This document shows, one piece after another, positions 45,598 to 56,290 of a DNA stretch of 64,000 bases. Made by a program: the position numbers and the translations under genes. The notes under the pieces were generated by a model that had not been told where the DNA came from, did no database searches, and saw nothing but the letters and a program-made list of their open reading frames with translations. Numbering within the stretch: position 1 is the first letter of the stretch; every line of letters starts with the position of its first letter. Origin of the DNA: Hymenopus coronatus (lineage: Eukaryota; Arthropoda; Insecta; Mantodea; Hymenopodidae); assembly GCA_030762935.1 (NCBI GenBank), contig CM060899.1, forward strand, positions 14,367,001 through 14,431,000, read 5' to 3'.

Positions 45598-46527
45598 AGA
45601 AAATTGCCAATCAGGATCTAATTGTGATGTTTTTAGTTCTTTCCAGAGAGAAAGTCTATATACTTTCTATGTTATAGCTATAGAGAAAGGTTTTCTGAAG
45701 CATTTCAGGACCTTATTTTTACTCAAAAGTGCTAAATTAGCTCCAAATTTCATTTATCTAGACAGTGTTTGTTTATGTGGGTTGAAACATGGTGTTGTCT
45801 AGTCGAAGGTTACAGACCAAAGAGGAAATATGAGGTGTAGTTTGCAATAGATTAGAAGAAAGCAAGATATTTTGAACTTTTCACACCCTGATGAAAGAGT
45901 TTCTGACATCAACATTAGAGAATAAGATATATATTATAGCTTCGGCCATAAAACCACCTCGTACCCATGGAAATAATCAAGTCTATTTATTAAAATGGAT
46001 TTACAGAGGAGTATTGCAATAATATAAGGGCTAAATTGTACAGTAATTGATGTTGCATTTGTATGCTATTACTTTATGCTGTTTTCATTATTAGTGATAT
46101 CTTGCTTGTATGCAAGTTTTTGGTGATTTTTTTTTTCAGGTTTTGTGAATTTTTTTTTTTTTATTTTAAAAAACAAAACACCAGACTATAAGAGGATGCT
46201 GTTTTAGTAAAGAAATATTTTCATTTAATTAGCCTAAACTTTCTGTTTAGTAAGGTTTTGTATGCCTAAATATTGATTATTTTGGGATTTTTAACTTTAT
46301 TGTCAAATTTTTCTTTTGTTTTTAATTTTTTAAAAATATGGAAGAGACTTCTTATTCACATAATGCATATCATACAGTAGACAAAAATATTTCATAAAAA
46401 TGAAAAAGAGATTCAGCTCCCTATGTGATTTAGTACTCATTTTATTACTAACAATTTAAAACTTGTATTCTCCTTGAAAATTGCTTGGCATTTTTCAGAC
46501 AGCATTTTGTTATTTGAACTAAAAGAG
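45598..46527 (+). mobile_element. piggyBac-type non-autonomous element, copy 3
   Basis: The left end is truncated by a few bases (TTGCCAATCAGGATCTAATT). The right end is GAACTAAAAGAG before TTAA at 46528-46531. The inner part has GGTTGAAACATGGTGTTGTC followed by the broken coding remnant, with a stop after few codons. Same orientation as copies 1, 4 and 5. Confidence 0.75.
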
Positions 46528-47027
46528 TTAATGCAAAAAGATCAATTGACATGGATGACTATAAAGATGTAAAGGGGCAAGGTACTGGTTCATTTTGGTA
46601 ACATTAATGCTGTTGATGATTGGTAGAACAGACAGAAAGCCAGGGCCAGCACTGGAGCACTTTGGCAAGTTGTAAGCTATGACCAAACAATAAAGGAAAG
46701 AAGGAATGTGGAAGAAACAATGGATTACAAAATTGATGATATTTTAAGCTGATTAAATTGCTCACATATGATTTTGAAAGAGAGGTAAAGAGTTTACATA
46801 ACAAAGTCAGAAGACAACCTAGATTAGAAATTATACAGGAAGGGAATAAGAAGTTAAATTTAATAATGTTTTACGTATACAAGAAATAAAAGGACGGCCT
46901 GGCTGGATACTAAAAACTTTATAAAAAAAATACAACTAACCCAGTTGTATCATATTTAAATGCTAAACAACTAATCTAAAAAATTACTTTTAAATTCTTC
47001 AGCAAAGGAAAGGGTAATAGCATTTTT
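46528..47027. other. No gene; possible old LINE ORF1 fragment
   Basis: Near 46780-46890 one plus frame reads EREVKSLHNKVRRQPRLEII, then a short gap and LIMFYVYKK. This faintly resembles the coiled-coil/RRM boundary of LINE ORF1 proteins. It is too short to assign. Confidence 0.25.
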
Positions 47028-47193
47028 CTTTATTTATTTTTCTAGTGCCTAATGCCTAATTTTACTACAAATGGCACAGGTGATGACACTGGTACTTAGA
47101 TGATACAAATCCCACATGCAATCTTTTGGGATTGAACCTGCATTATCTAGGTGAGGGGTTAATGGTGTAACCAATCAGCCATGGTGTGGCCAT
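47028..47193 (-). repeat. SINE-A copy, minus strand, internally deleted
   Basis: The minus strand has CCATGGCTGATTGGTTACAC (box A, altered), GGTTCAATCCCAAAAGATTG (box B) and then jumps to ATCATCTAAGTACCAGTGTC. Most of the middle body is missing compared with other copies. Confidence 0.75.
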
Positions 47194-48029
47194 AGTAACA
47201 GTTAAATGCGTACAAATTTATTCAAGTTCAACAAATAATTATTTCTCTGATGATACTCTGCATACACAGTATTAACAGCTTACACTCACCACTGCTGATG
47301 TCCTAGTACTGCCGTTGTGTGAGATACAGCCTAAAAAGTATGAAGATCTCCCTACTCTATGTTTGGCAAAAACTTGCATGTAAAAGCATCAGGTTTGTTA
47401 CAGCACACTTAGGGATGTAATTTTCGATTTTAGAAAATAATGCACTAATTTCATTTGCTGCAGTAAAACCACTATTCATCACATTGCAATACATTACTGT
47501 CTGGATTATTCAACCCTCTTGTTGTGTAAGCATTAGTTTTGCCATTCATTTTTCAATCAAAGTGTCCATGTAATTAAAAAAAATTTGAGGAATGCTTGTT
47601 CAGCAAATCTTTACACACACCTCTATTGTAAGTAAAAAGATACAGAACAGAGTACTCACAAATATGAGGAAATAGAAGCTAGTAACTGATGCATAATCAT
47701 ATATTAAGTGTGTTGGGAATTAGTAACACTACATCACTGAAAATACACTTACTTAGACACATTTTGGGAACAGCGCATTGTTTCAGTATCCAAAACTTTT
47801 TTGGAAAGTTGATTGACTTTAATTGCACAAAGGTACAATCATTTGATTGGACCAATTTTCTGGCAAATGCTCTACCATTTCAAATAAATAAAATGATATG
47901 GGAACAGTGAGGTACATTCCTTGATGGAATTGGTGCTTCGGATATGCTGGTATCATAATCAAGAAGTCAAAGTTTCATTTAGACAGAATCATTACCAGGT
48001 AAGGCATTGTTCATCTTTCTCTAGCATGT
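47194..48029. other. No gene seen
   Basis: AT-rich sequence. The 73-codon frame at 47689-47910 has no recognised motif and no splice context. Confidence 0.5.
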
Positions 48030-48850
48030 ATTATATACAGAGAATGTACATAGTTATTAGAAAAAGTATTGTATTCCACCCAAAAGTTTGAGGTGGAGAT
48101 TTCACCAGAAATATATGTTCTGAGGTCCCTTGAGTCCAAAGAAGGCATTTTTAGAAAAACGGGGGACAGTATAACTCAAAGATTATTAAATAATAAATAC
48201 ATATTTTTGTTTAACATCTCCCAAGGATGCGTCATAAAGATTTTCAAGAAAATCCCCCCCCCTCAACGTAAACTACCCAGTACATGGAAAACTGTTTGAA
48301 AATGTTTTTCTCAAATAATGTATATTAAAGATATTTACGTCACAAATAAAATGTATATCTTATATTTTCTGAGAATAGCCTCTGAAGAACTCTTTATTCA
48401 GATGAATTTTGCATAGCTGATACACTGTAAGAGATAGACAAAACAAACTACACAAAAAATGTAGATGTTGTTAATACATATAATTTATTTGATATATGTT
48501 TTTCTTGTAGAGTGGCCATTTTTGAGACATTTCTTGTCAATGGTTTCATTTTAACCTAAACTAACTCATATCCGATAGGAAGACTCCTTTCGTTTTGTTT
48601 CTCTGTTTTACTGCTGACCATGCAAAGTGAACCAAATTCAATTGTTTCACAGCAACTAGCTTTTATAACATTTGACTATTGCCTTAGCATAGTAGATATT
48701 CCCTTTTTCCCTTCTACTCACAGAGAAGCATGTAAAACCAATTGTGCTAATGTTTATTCTGATTAGATCTAGATTAAAGAATAATGTTTTGTAAGAATAG
48801 TTTGTATGTGTAAAAGCTATGTGAATGGAACACACCAGATTGTACTTTCT
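48030..48850 (+). repeat. Dispersed repeat R, copy A
   Basis: Family landmarks in order are TTGTATTCCACCCAAAAGTT, TTTCACCAGAAATATATGTT, CAAGGATGCGTCATAAAGAT, a C-run, AAATAAAATGTATATCTTA, GTAAGAGATAGACAAAAC, GACCATGCAAAGTGAAC and ATGTGAATGGAACACACC. No coding frame or poly-A is present. The family is not recognised. Confidence 0.65.
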
Positions 48851-48854
48851 CTAC

Positions 48855-49690
48855 ATGTACCATGTACATATTGTAGAGAGAAGATATTGTAGTGCACCCA
48901 AAAATTTGATATCAAGTTTTCACCAGAAATACATGTTTTGGAACCCCCTAAATTAAAAAAAAAGATTTTCAGACACATGTCTGTGTGTGTGGTGTGTGTG
49001 TGTGTGTGCATGCATGCATATGTGTGAGTGCGCGCGCACCTGTGAACAGCATACTTCAAAAACAAAAAGTATCTAACTCGATATTTAAGTTCAGTATCCT
49101 CCAAGGATGTGACACAAAGATTTTTAAAAAATCCCCCCCACACCCAGCTACCCTTTACATGGAAGAAATTTTGAAAGTTTTGGTTTTGTCAAATGGCTCC
49201 AACAATTTAGATTAAAATCTTATATTTAAGATACTTTTATGACAAATAAAATGTATATCTTAAATTTTGGGGGAGTAGCCTCTAAAGATCTCTCTATTCT
49301 GGATGATTTTTTTCTGAATTTTGCATAACTGGGAAACCTAAGAGATAGAGAGAAACTTACTCAAAAAAATGTAAATCTTATTAAAACACACAACTTACGC
49401 CATATACTTTTTTCATGGGCTTGGCTGTTTTGAGATATTCCTTGGTTTCAGTTTTAAAATACTCAAAACTTTTATTGTAACTGAACTTGTTAACTCCTGG
49501 CCATGCAAAAAAACCGATTGCAATCCCATAGCAACCATATTTTAAAACATTTTGATGTTGATCTAGCCTGATGTATTCCTTTATTTCCCTTATATTTATA
49601 ACGAACTAAGTAATAATACCGTTTCTGCTTATTAACAATATTTTTTACAGAGATGTAGAGAAAATGATGTGAATGGAAGAAATCAGATGT
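48855..49690 (+). repeat. Dispersed repeat R, copy B, tandem to copy A
   Basis: The same landmarks as copy A follow directly: GTAGTGCACCCAAAAATTTG, TTTCACCAGAAATACATGTT, CAAGGATGTGACACAAAGAT, AAATAAAATGTATATCTTAA, CTGGCCATGCAAAAAAACC and GATGTGAATGGAAG. A (GT)n tract lies at about 48981-49010. Copies A and B are about 0.8 kb each, head to tail. Confidence 0.65.
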
Positions 49691-51722
49691 TTTGTTTTAG
49701 TCAATTAAATTTCATTATAATCCCTATCAAGAACTTTTCCTAAATCTTGTTTAATTCCTGTCATTGCATATTTCTAATTTTCTGATAACTACCATTTCAT
49801 TAAATAGTTTTTCAAAACATCTATGAAACACAATTAATGTGTAGTGTTTCCTTCTAATTGTCACAATATATGTAAATTGCATAAATTTAATCATAAATGT
49901 TGGTTGGGCTTGGAAGAGAGTTAGTTGATTCCTGGAGGGAGATGAGGTACAAGTGAGCATGTCATAAGCTTTTCCATCGATACAACTATACATTGTGAAC
50001 CTGTTTGCCTACAGATTGCTACAACATCTTACTTCGGAGGGAAAATTTTTATTCATACTAAATTAACAACACACATCTGAAGACTAGCTGCATCTCACAT
50101 TTTCTGCTAGCTGTGTCTCATAAGATGCATCTCACTTTTATTCATATCACTCAATACCCCATTACAAAACGTGTCCAAGTTAGAATTTTTTCACTGATGT
50201 AGAGTTAGCAGTTCCCAACTCACTGAATACAAAATAGGGTTATTGTTCGTTTTAGTAAAATTGCATTCTAATATGAAAAGGAGCTGCTGCTGCATCATCA
50301 TTGGTTTCATTATTATTTTCCTCACTGCTTTCTGTACAACATAAATTATTAGTGACTAAAATTTTCTTCAGACTTGATTTTATATTGAGAAACATCACCA
50401 CTTTCACTACTGCTCTCTAATAAACTTTTATCAGGTTTCTCAAACCCTGTTCATGTTATACATCTTTTGTAATCATGATGGCTATTGATACATCTCAAAG
50501 AGTAATATTATTTTCCTTGGTTGAAAGGCAATTGTGACGTCAGACTGGAGGAATTATAAATATTACATGTCTGCACTTCTTTCCAGATATATGCAAATTA
50601 CATGTGTGAGAAGGAATCTAAAATAAAGTTAGTTATATAGAGTAATGGAACATTGTGAACTGAGCTTGTCAAAAGATTCATGTACCAAAACAGGGTGTGC
50701 AAGCCGTGGACACCAAATGTTGCATACAATGGGAGATTGTTGATTGTTACAGAATTACAAACCCAGACCTATATTTGAGAGATCTAGTATCAAGGTCTAC
50801 AATATCCACATCCATTTTTAGAGAAAAATGAGAAAAATATATCTATGGCTCTCTTTGCTAGATATAGAAGGTTTTGATAAGTTCTATTAATAATCATATT
50901 AAATCTTGTTAATTTTTTTTAACTGAATTACTCAAAGCTGCATTCTGAATATTCAAATTGGCAACACAGTTTCACACAAAACCTTCATTAGGATGATTGA
51001 TTCGGAGATATCCATTTTCAATACTGAGAGACTTCTTTCCATGCTGTTTCAAGTGTATAAGAACAAATAATTGACCAATTATGGTTTATTTAAAACCATT
51101 GCAATCAAACTGACTCACAGCATGGCTCATATATATGAATTACCAATTGAAGTACTTTAAACAATTTGTCAGAGGATGAGGTAGGTTTTGAAATATGTGC
51201 AGCATCTTTTGCAGATGAATATGGCAGTTTCTGGAACAAACTGGTATTTTCTCAGAGCATTTTCAATGGGATGTTGGTTGAACTTGAAAATAATACATAG
51301 TGGATGTGATAAGGGGTGAAATGCAACTCGTACAGGTATGGCATAGCTCAACATTTCAAAAAATTGCATGTGGTAGATTTTGATACTAGACCCCTATTTG
51401 TAAAGCAGTACAATGTATTTTATATGGCAACAGATCAACAGTTACAACAGAGCCCCATGAAAGCAACCTGCAGACGTGCATGAGGAAAAATGTAGGATGT
51501 ACGAACCTACTTCCATACTACCAGAAAAAGTACTATTTGAACTCCATTCAAGTTTTTGGACTCATAGTCTGAGGTAGTTACCATACCCCACCTATTGGTC
51601 AAATTTTTCAAACAATTCAACATTAAGAAGGACTTGGAGGACATAGTGGTAGCTGCAGTCAAAGTTAAAAGTCACATTTATGGTATAAAACTCTTTTTAT
51701 CCATATACACTTAATTGAATAT
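49691..51722. other. No gene assigned
   Basis: AT-rich sequence. On the minus strand at about 50340-50440 a Ser/Glu-rich stretch (SSSESGDVSQYKIKSEENFS) and at about 50280-50330 another (CCTESSEENNNETNDDA) look like a degraded acidic protein segment. An I-K-S-E motif recalls the acidic exons at 44402 and 60708. There is not enough to call a gene. Confidence 0.35.
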
Positions 51723-51738
51723 GAATTATATAGACATT

Positions 51739-51885
51739 AAAATAAGAACTAAAGCTTTCCTGGCGACGTGTTAATTCAAAATCTTCTCGGGCTTCTAGCC
51801 AGGTAAAAACTTGGCTTGACACCAACGTTTCGAAACGTTGGTGTCAAGCCAAGTTTTTACCTGGCTAGAAGCCCGAGAAGATTTT
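51739..51885. mobile_element. Miniature inverted PLE end (147 bp) with 16-bp target duplication
   Basis: GAATTATATAGACATT occurs at 51723-51738 and 51886-51901 and encloses a 147-bp insert. The insert starts with the PLE tail (AAAATAAGAACTAAAGCTTT) and consists of two inverted copies of the PLE 3' end joined at TTTCGAAA. It ends at GAGAAGATTTT. The two boundaries are the same as those of the large dimer at 19296-32625. It has no coding capacity. Confidence 0.88.
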
Positions 51886-51891
51886 GAATTA
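51772..51891. repeat. Perfect 120-bp palindrome
   Basis: The two 60-nt arms are exact reverse complements with no spacer; the centre is between 51831 and 51832 in TTTCGAAA. I checked the arms base by base. The arms are PLE pLTR sequence (CTTGGCTTGACACCAACG and its complement). The last six bases of the right arm overlap the target duplication. Confidence 0.93.
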
Positions 51892-51932
51892 TATAGACAT
51901 TGCTTCTTTTGTTAAATATCCCATTTTGACTG

Positions 51933-52160
51933 GCTGCCCTGTAGCCGAGTGGTTAAATCACTCACCTCTCACCTAGGCAGCCTTGGTTGGATCTCAAAAG
52001 ACCATATGTGGGGTTTGTGGTAGACAGAGGTGGGTTTACTCCGGGTTCTCAGGTTTCCCCTGCCCCCACATTTCACTAATGCTGCATCTTCATTCCATGT
52101 ATCGATGTCTTTGACTGTGGTGCCTTAGTAGTAAAAGTAGGTGTTGAACACTATCAATGA
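51933..52160 (+). repeat. SINE-A copy, plus strand
   Basis: The head has CCCTGTAGCCGAGTGGTTAA (excellent box A) and CTTGGTTGGATCTCAAAAG (weak box B). The body has TGTGGTAGACAGAGGTGGG and CATTCCATGTATCGATG. The tail is AAAAGTAGGTGTTGAACACT without poly-A. Confidence 0.88.
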
Positions 52161-52664
52161 ATCTCAACTTGACTACAAAAGGGAAGCATATTTAGTAAAG
52201 GTAGGCGATAATGAATCTGTTTTATAAGACCTCAAGACAGATTTTCATAGAAAAATTACTACTATAATTTTCCTTAATATTATTCTCAAACCAATTTAGC
52301 ATTCTCGTTGTCATATTCATATTCAACATAGTGTAATCTTTAAGTTACTTTTATCTGCTCCAGCCAATGCAGTCATCCCTTAATTTGCAAGGATGCTCAT
52401 TTAAACCTACATTGGAAATTTCCACAAAACATTCTATCATAAGAGAGGGGAAGCGTCCAGCTGGTTTGCTGGTTATGTGTCCATATTGTTAACCTACTCA
52501 AGGGCACTACTACATCAATTTATGTCTTGGACTGCACACACTGACTCCCAATAAACTTGGGATTTAGCCACTGCATTCCAAACAAATAAGTTATATGAAC
52601 CTTATAGAACACTTCTTCTTAATTTAACTTACAATAGTCATAGGCATTACATATCTAAATTTAA
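52161..52664. other. No gene seen
   Basis: AT-rich sequence between a SINE and a piggyBac-type element. TTAA at 52661-52664 is the left target of the latter. Confidence 0.5.
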
Positions 52665-53400
52665 TCCATTTAGTGCTAATCACGGTCTAATCGTGATCTG
52701 AAAGTTCTGCTAGAACTGTAAGTCACAATCTAATCATGATGTCATTGTCATACCTTTAACTCTTTCCATGTAAACTTTCTATGCCATAGCCATAGAGAAA
52801 AGTTCTCTGCAGCATTTCAGGGCCTTATCTTTATACTCCAAAGTATGTATAAGCTCCAAATTAAACTTCTCTGGCCAGTGGTTGTTTATGCTGGTTAAAA
52901 AATGGCTTCGTCCAGCATAAGGTTACAATCAGAAGAAGAAATAAGAGCTGCAGATTCCGATGTTTTAGAAGAAAGAATGTGATTTTGAATTTTCACACCT
53001 AGATGAAAGCGTTTCTGACATTCATGTATAAGAGGAAAATATATTATAGCTTCAGCGATGAAAAACTAATAAAGATAGTCCTCATGTGCATGCAAATAAT
53101 CAGTGCACTTATCAAAATTAATTTATGAAGGTGTAACCAAATGACACAGACAAAGTAAATCAAACATTTAACTATGCAACAAATCAAGTACTAAATTGTA
53201 CAGAATTTACATTAGATCTGTAGCCTAATGCTTTATGCCATTCTCATTATTGGTTGTATTACATTTGTATGTGTGTGCGCTTGCATGTGTGTGTGCTTGC
53301 ATGATTGTGTCTTTTTTTCTTCAATTTCCAGCCTTTATATCAAATGAATTTAATTTTTGTACTTTAAAAGTATAAAACACCAGACTGCTTAAGTAAAGAA
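52665..53400 (+). mobile_element. piggyBac-type non-autonomous element, copy 4, 3' truncated
   Basis: The left end, TCCATTTAGTGCTAATCACG, follows TTAA directly and fits CCCTTTTACTG-type ends. The inner coding remnant is present with stops (near 52900-53050), as is the GT/GC-rich microsatellite at 53268-53310. It stops around AAGTAAAGAAATATCATGAG and lacks the right end. Confidence 0.75.
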
Positions 53401-54796
53401 ATATCATGAGCACTGTACAGTTATAGTGAAGATGGCTATCGGAAATAGTAACCAGTTGTATTTCTTGGACACAAGCAATACTGTGATCATTTTATGCGCA
53501 CATGCTGAAGAATTTAGTATTTTCAGATGTAATTAATTTGAAGGTGTGAGGTTGAAGAGGGGAAGCTTCTCTTGGGCACAAAACCCTTTGTGGTGATTTG
53601 CCACACATGCGCAATGAGAAAATACAAACCCACAATATGCAAAAATTAAAGTTTGAGTCAAATCCATGAGAAAAATATTTTCCCAAGGATTTCTTCATAT
53701 GAGGGATTAAATAACGAGAAGCATTTCTTAAATTTGAATGTCTTCTTATTTGAAAACAAAGTTGACCTATAACGAAATATACATAAAGAAGCTTGTGTGG
53801 TAAAAATGTACAATGTTGGTACTTGGTTCGAAGCAGACAAGGTACGCTTGTGCAACAATGCTCATTATGTACAAGCAGTGTATTCTGTAACTACTGTAAG
53901 TTTACTAAGAAATAGATTAAAGACACATTTGAAGCTTCATTCCAAAACAGGAAAAGGCCAAATAACCAATAGTTACTGAAATTCTGGACATGAAGAAACA
54001 GTAAAATGGTGCCTTACTTGCTAGAGGTGATTAGTGACTAGTGTGAAAATGAGTGCTGAGAATTACAAAACCTACCTTAAGAGAAAAGTGAAAAAAGTGG
54101 TGAAACAATGCTCTGAATGCATTTCACATGTTAATGAAACATAATCCGAATGTGCTGGAGTATAATATGGTGAAATTTACTGCAGAATAATATGCCAATT
54201 TATCAGTTGCAACCATTCAAAGAAAAGGCAGTGTTAAAACTCATCTTAAGAGGGAAAAATCCTATACACTGATAAGAAAGATAGGCGATGGTTTGTAAAG
54301 TATACAATGCTTCTAAAGAAAATGCTTAAGACATTAATACCATGATCATGATTTACTTTACTTTAAGGATAGTTTCCATAACTTTCTGAGCGAAAAGGGA
54401 CCTTCGTTTGTGAAAAGAAACATCGTGAAGGTTGTAATTGACATTCATAAGCTATTCAAAGCTAGTATTGAGTATGTAGGGCAGTATTGAGGACTGGAAT
54501 CTTTCAAACTGAAGTGCATCAGCTGTAAAGACGAGCTATGCATCAATTTACAGCAGGACGACCTCTCTGATAATGTTGTTGACATTTGATAAACATGTGA
54601 AAGTGACAGTTCCTGTTCAAATTTCTCGGAAGATGTTCAGTTCTTGATTTAAACCAAAGAGTTATCGAAATATTTTCTCAAAAAAGGATCGAAGGATTGG
54701 ACTTCAGTTACAAACAGAAAGGTTAATGTCTTATGCACAAACTAGCATTTAATTTCCACTGATAGCTTTTAATATCCACTAATTTAAGTTTGTCTT
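53401..54796. other. No gene assigned; contains dispersed repeat copy 2
   Basis: The frame at 53797-53979 includes SLLRNRLKTHLKLHSKTGK, faintly like half a zinc finger, and MSAENYKTYLKRKVKKVVKQ follows near 54050. These may be parts of one decayed coding repeat continuing into 54482-54720. No family is recognised. Confidence 0.35.
54482..54720 (+). repeat. Diverged dispersed repeat, copy 2
   Basis: It shares GAATCTTTCAAACTGAAGT and TCTCTGATAATGTTG with 8158-8420. One frame reads LESFKLKCISCKDELCINLQ then DDLSDNVVD, with stops. Probably a decayed coding repeat. Confidence 0.45.
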
Positions 54797-54975
54797 ATCG
54801 GTGGTCTAAGGGCAAATTACTAGCCTTAGGTTCTCAAGGTCGCGGGTTCAAACCCGGATGATTTTTATGCCCCATCTGATAATTGGCCCCCAGCAGCCAC
54901 TGATATGTACTGGTTGCCTAACCCAGCCTGATTAGATTTATTTGTCGTCAATTCAATGTATTCGATACAGAAATC
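54797..54975 (+). repeat. SINE-C (tRNA-Leu-like head), single copy
   Basis: The head has CGGTGGTCTAAGGGCAAATT (box A-like) and GCGGGTTCAAACCCGGATG, a perfect box B with its pairing stem. The body, CCCAGCAGCCACTGATATGT then GGTTGCCTAACCCAGCCTG, is unrelated to SINE-A or SINE-B. It is not called a tRNA gene because the acceptor stem and a CCA-side stem do not close. Confidence 0.6.
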
Positions 54976-55719
54976 ATTTTGTGTTAGAAATATTAATACT
55001 ACAACATTCCTAAAAGATAAGTTTACCTGGACAAAGATCATTGGCACCGAAATGTTAACTCGGGTATGTATTATCTAGTAGGCAATGATTCAATATCGAG
55101 TAGATCTTCACAGTTCTCAAATGAGTGTATTGATTGATGTGTTACTTAGAACAGAAACTAAAATTTGGCGTTGTAAAATAACTATGAAATAATAAAACCA
55201 ACGGTCATAGTAATAACAGATATCGCCTCTTGTATTTTCAAGAGTATGATATATAATAATACTACTAGGTCTTGTAAAATGGCGGTTAGCCAATTAGGAA
55301 GCTTCCTTACCTTGTCATCGCAGATAACGGTTCGTGTGACTTAGTAAAGTATACTTTAATTTAATTAAGAGTGCTCACGTAAAAGAACTCAAGGAATCGG
55401 TAAAGGACGTTCAAATTAAAAATGTTGAAAATACTAACCTGAGGAATAAAAATTAACATGGAACGTGTCTTTAATAAATGTGATCACTAGAGTTGCCGTA
55501 TCCCACTCACTTGCCCTAATTAAGGTATTTTCTTATATACAAAACTCGTTACAGAATGTAAACAACATACTCCATTTGGTAATTTTTACCAAATACGCTT
55601 CATAACATTCATATTCAAGGTTATTTTTCTTTTTACGAACGCATAATATACTGCCAACCTATTTTTTCACGAAATCCGCGAGTCTTCTGTTCTATTAAGC
55701 ATGTGTTGGTCGTATGCTT
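54976..55719. other. No gene seen
   Basis: AT-rich sequence with nothing recognised. Confidence 0.5.
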
Positions 55720-56290
55720 TGGCGAAACCACTGAAAATGCCTAAAAATTAACTACAAAAAATAATAAATTAATTTACACACTAACCTAAAACTAACGCAA
55801 TAGAGAGAATGCTGCTTTCGTTCGCAACCTTTAGTGAAAGCAGTGGAAGTTATTAAAAGCAAATTCACCAACATCAGTGGAAATTACTAAACTCAAATTA
55901 CATGAAAATTAGTTTACACACACACACGCACCCACGCACTCGCACACACACAGATCTAGAGCTAACCGAGAAATAAATAAAAACAAATTACCTGAAAATC
56001 AAATTTACGTACAAATACTAACCTAGAGCGAACCAAACAATGGAAATTATTAAAATAAAATTACACGAAATTCAGTTTATTTACACACACACACACACAC
56101 ACTCTCTCTCTAACCTAGAGCTAGCCAAGTGCATGCTCGCTTTGCTTGCATACTTTTTTTAAAATGCTAGTAACAAAACAAATTACAAACATCAAGTTAA
56201 ACACACACACATACACCTATACCTAACGAAACAGTGGAATTTTCCAAAACTTACACGAAAATGTCTCTATTTACACATACACACTACTAT
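55720..56290 (+). repeat. Degenerate tandem repeat with (CA)n tracts
   Basis: The phrase AACAGTGGAAATTATTAAAA, AAATTACACGAAAATCAGTT, TTTACACACACAC, AACCTAGAGCTAACC (generalised) recurs about four times: near 55845-55965, 55975-56030, 56035-56120 and 56160-56280. Unit length varies because of the CA tracts at 55917-55950 and 56083-56102. Confidence 0.55.

Noticed and set aside
54800..54870. Functional tRNA gene
   Set aside because: Box B is perfect but the acceptor arm does not close and a SINE-like body follows.
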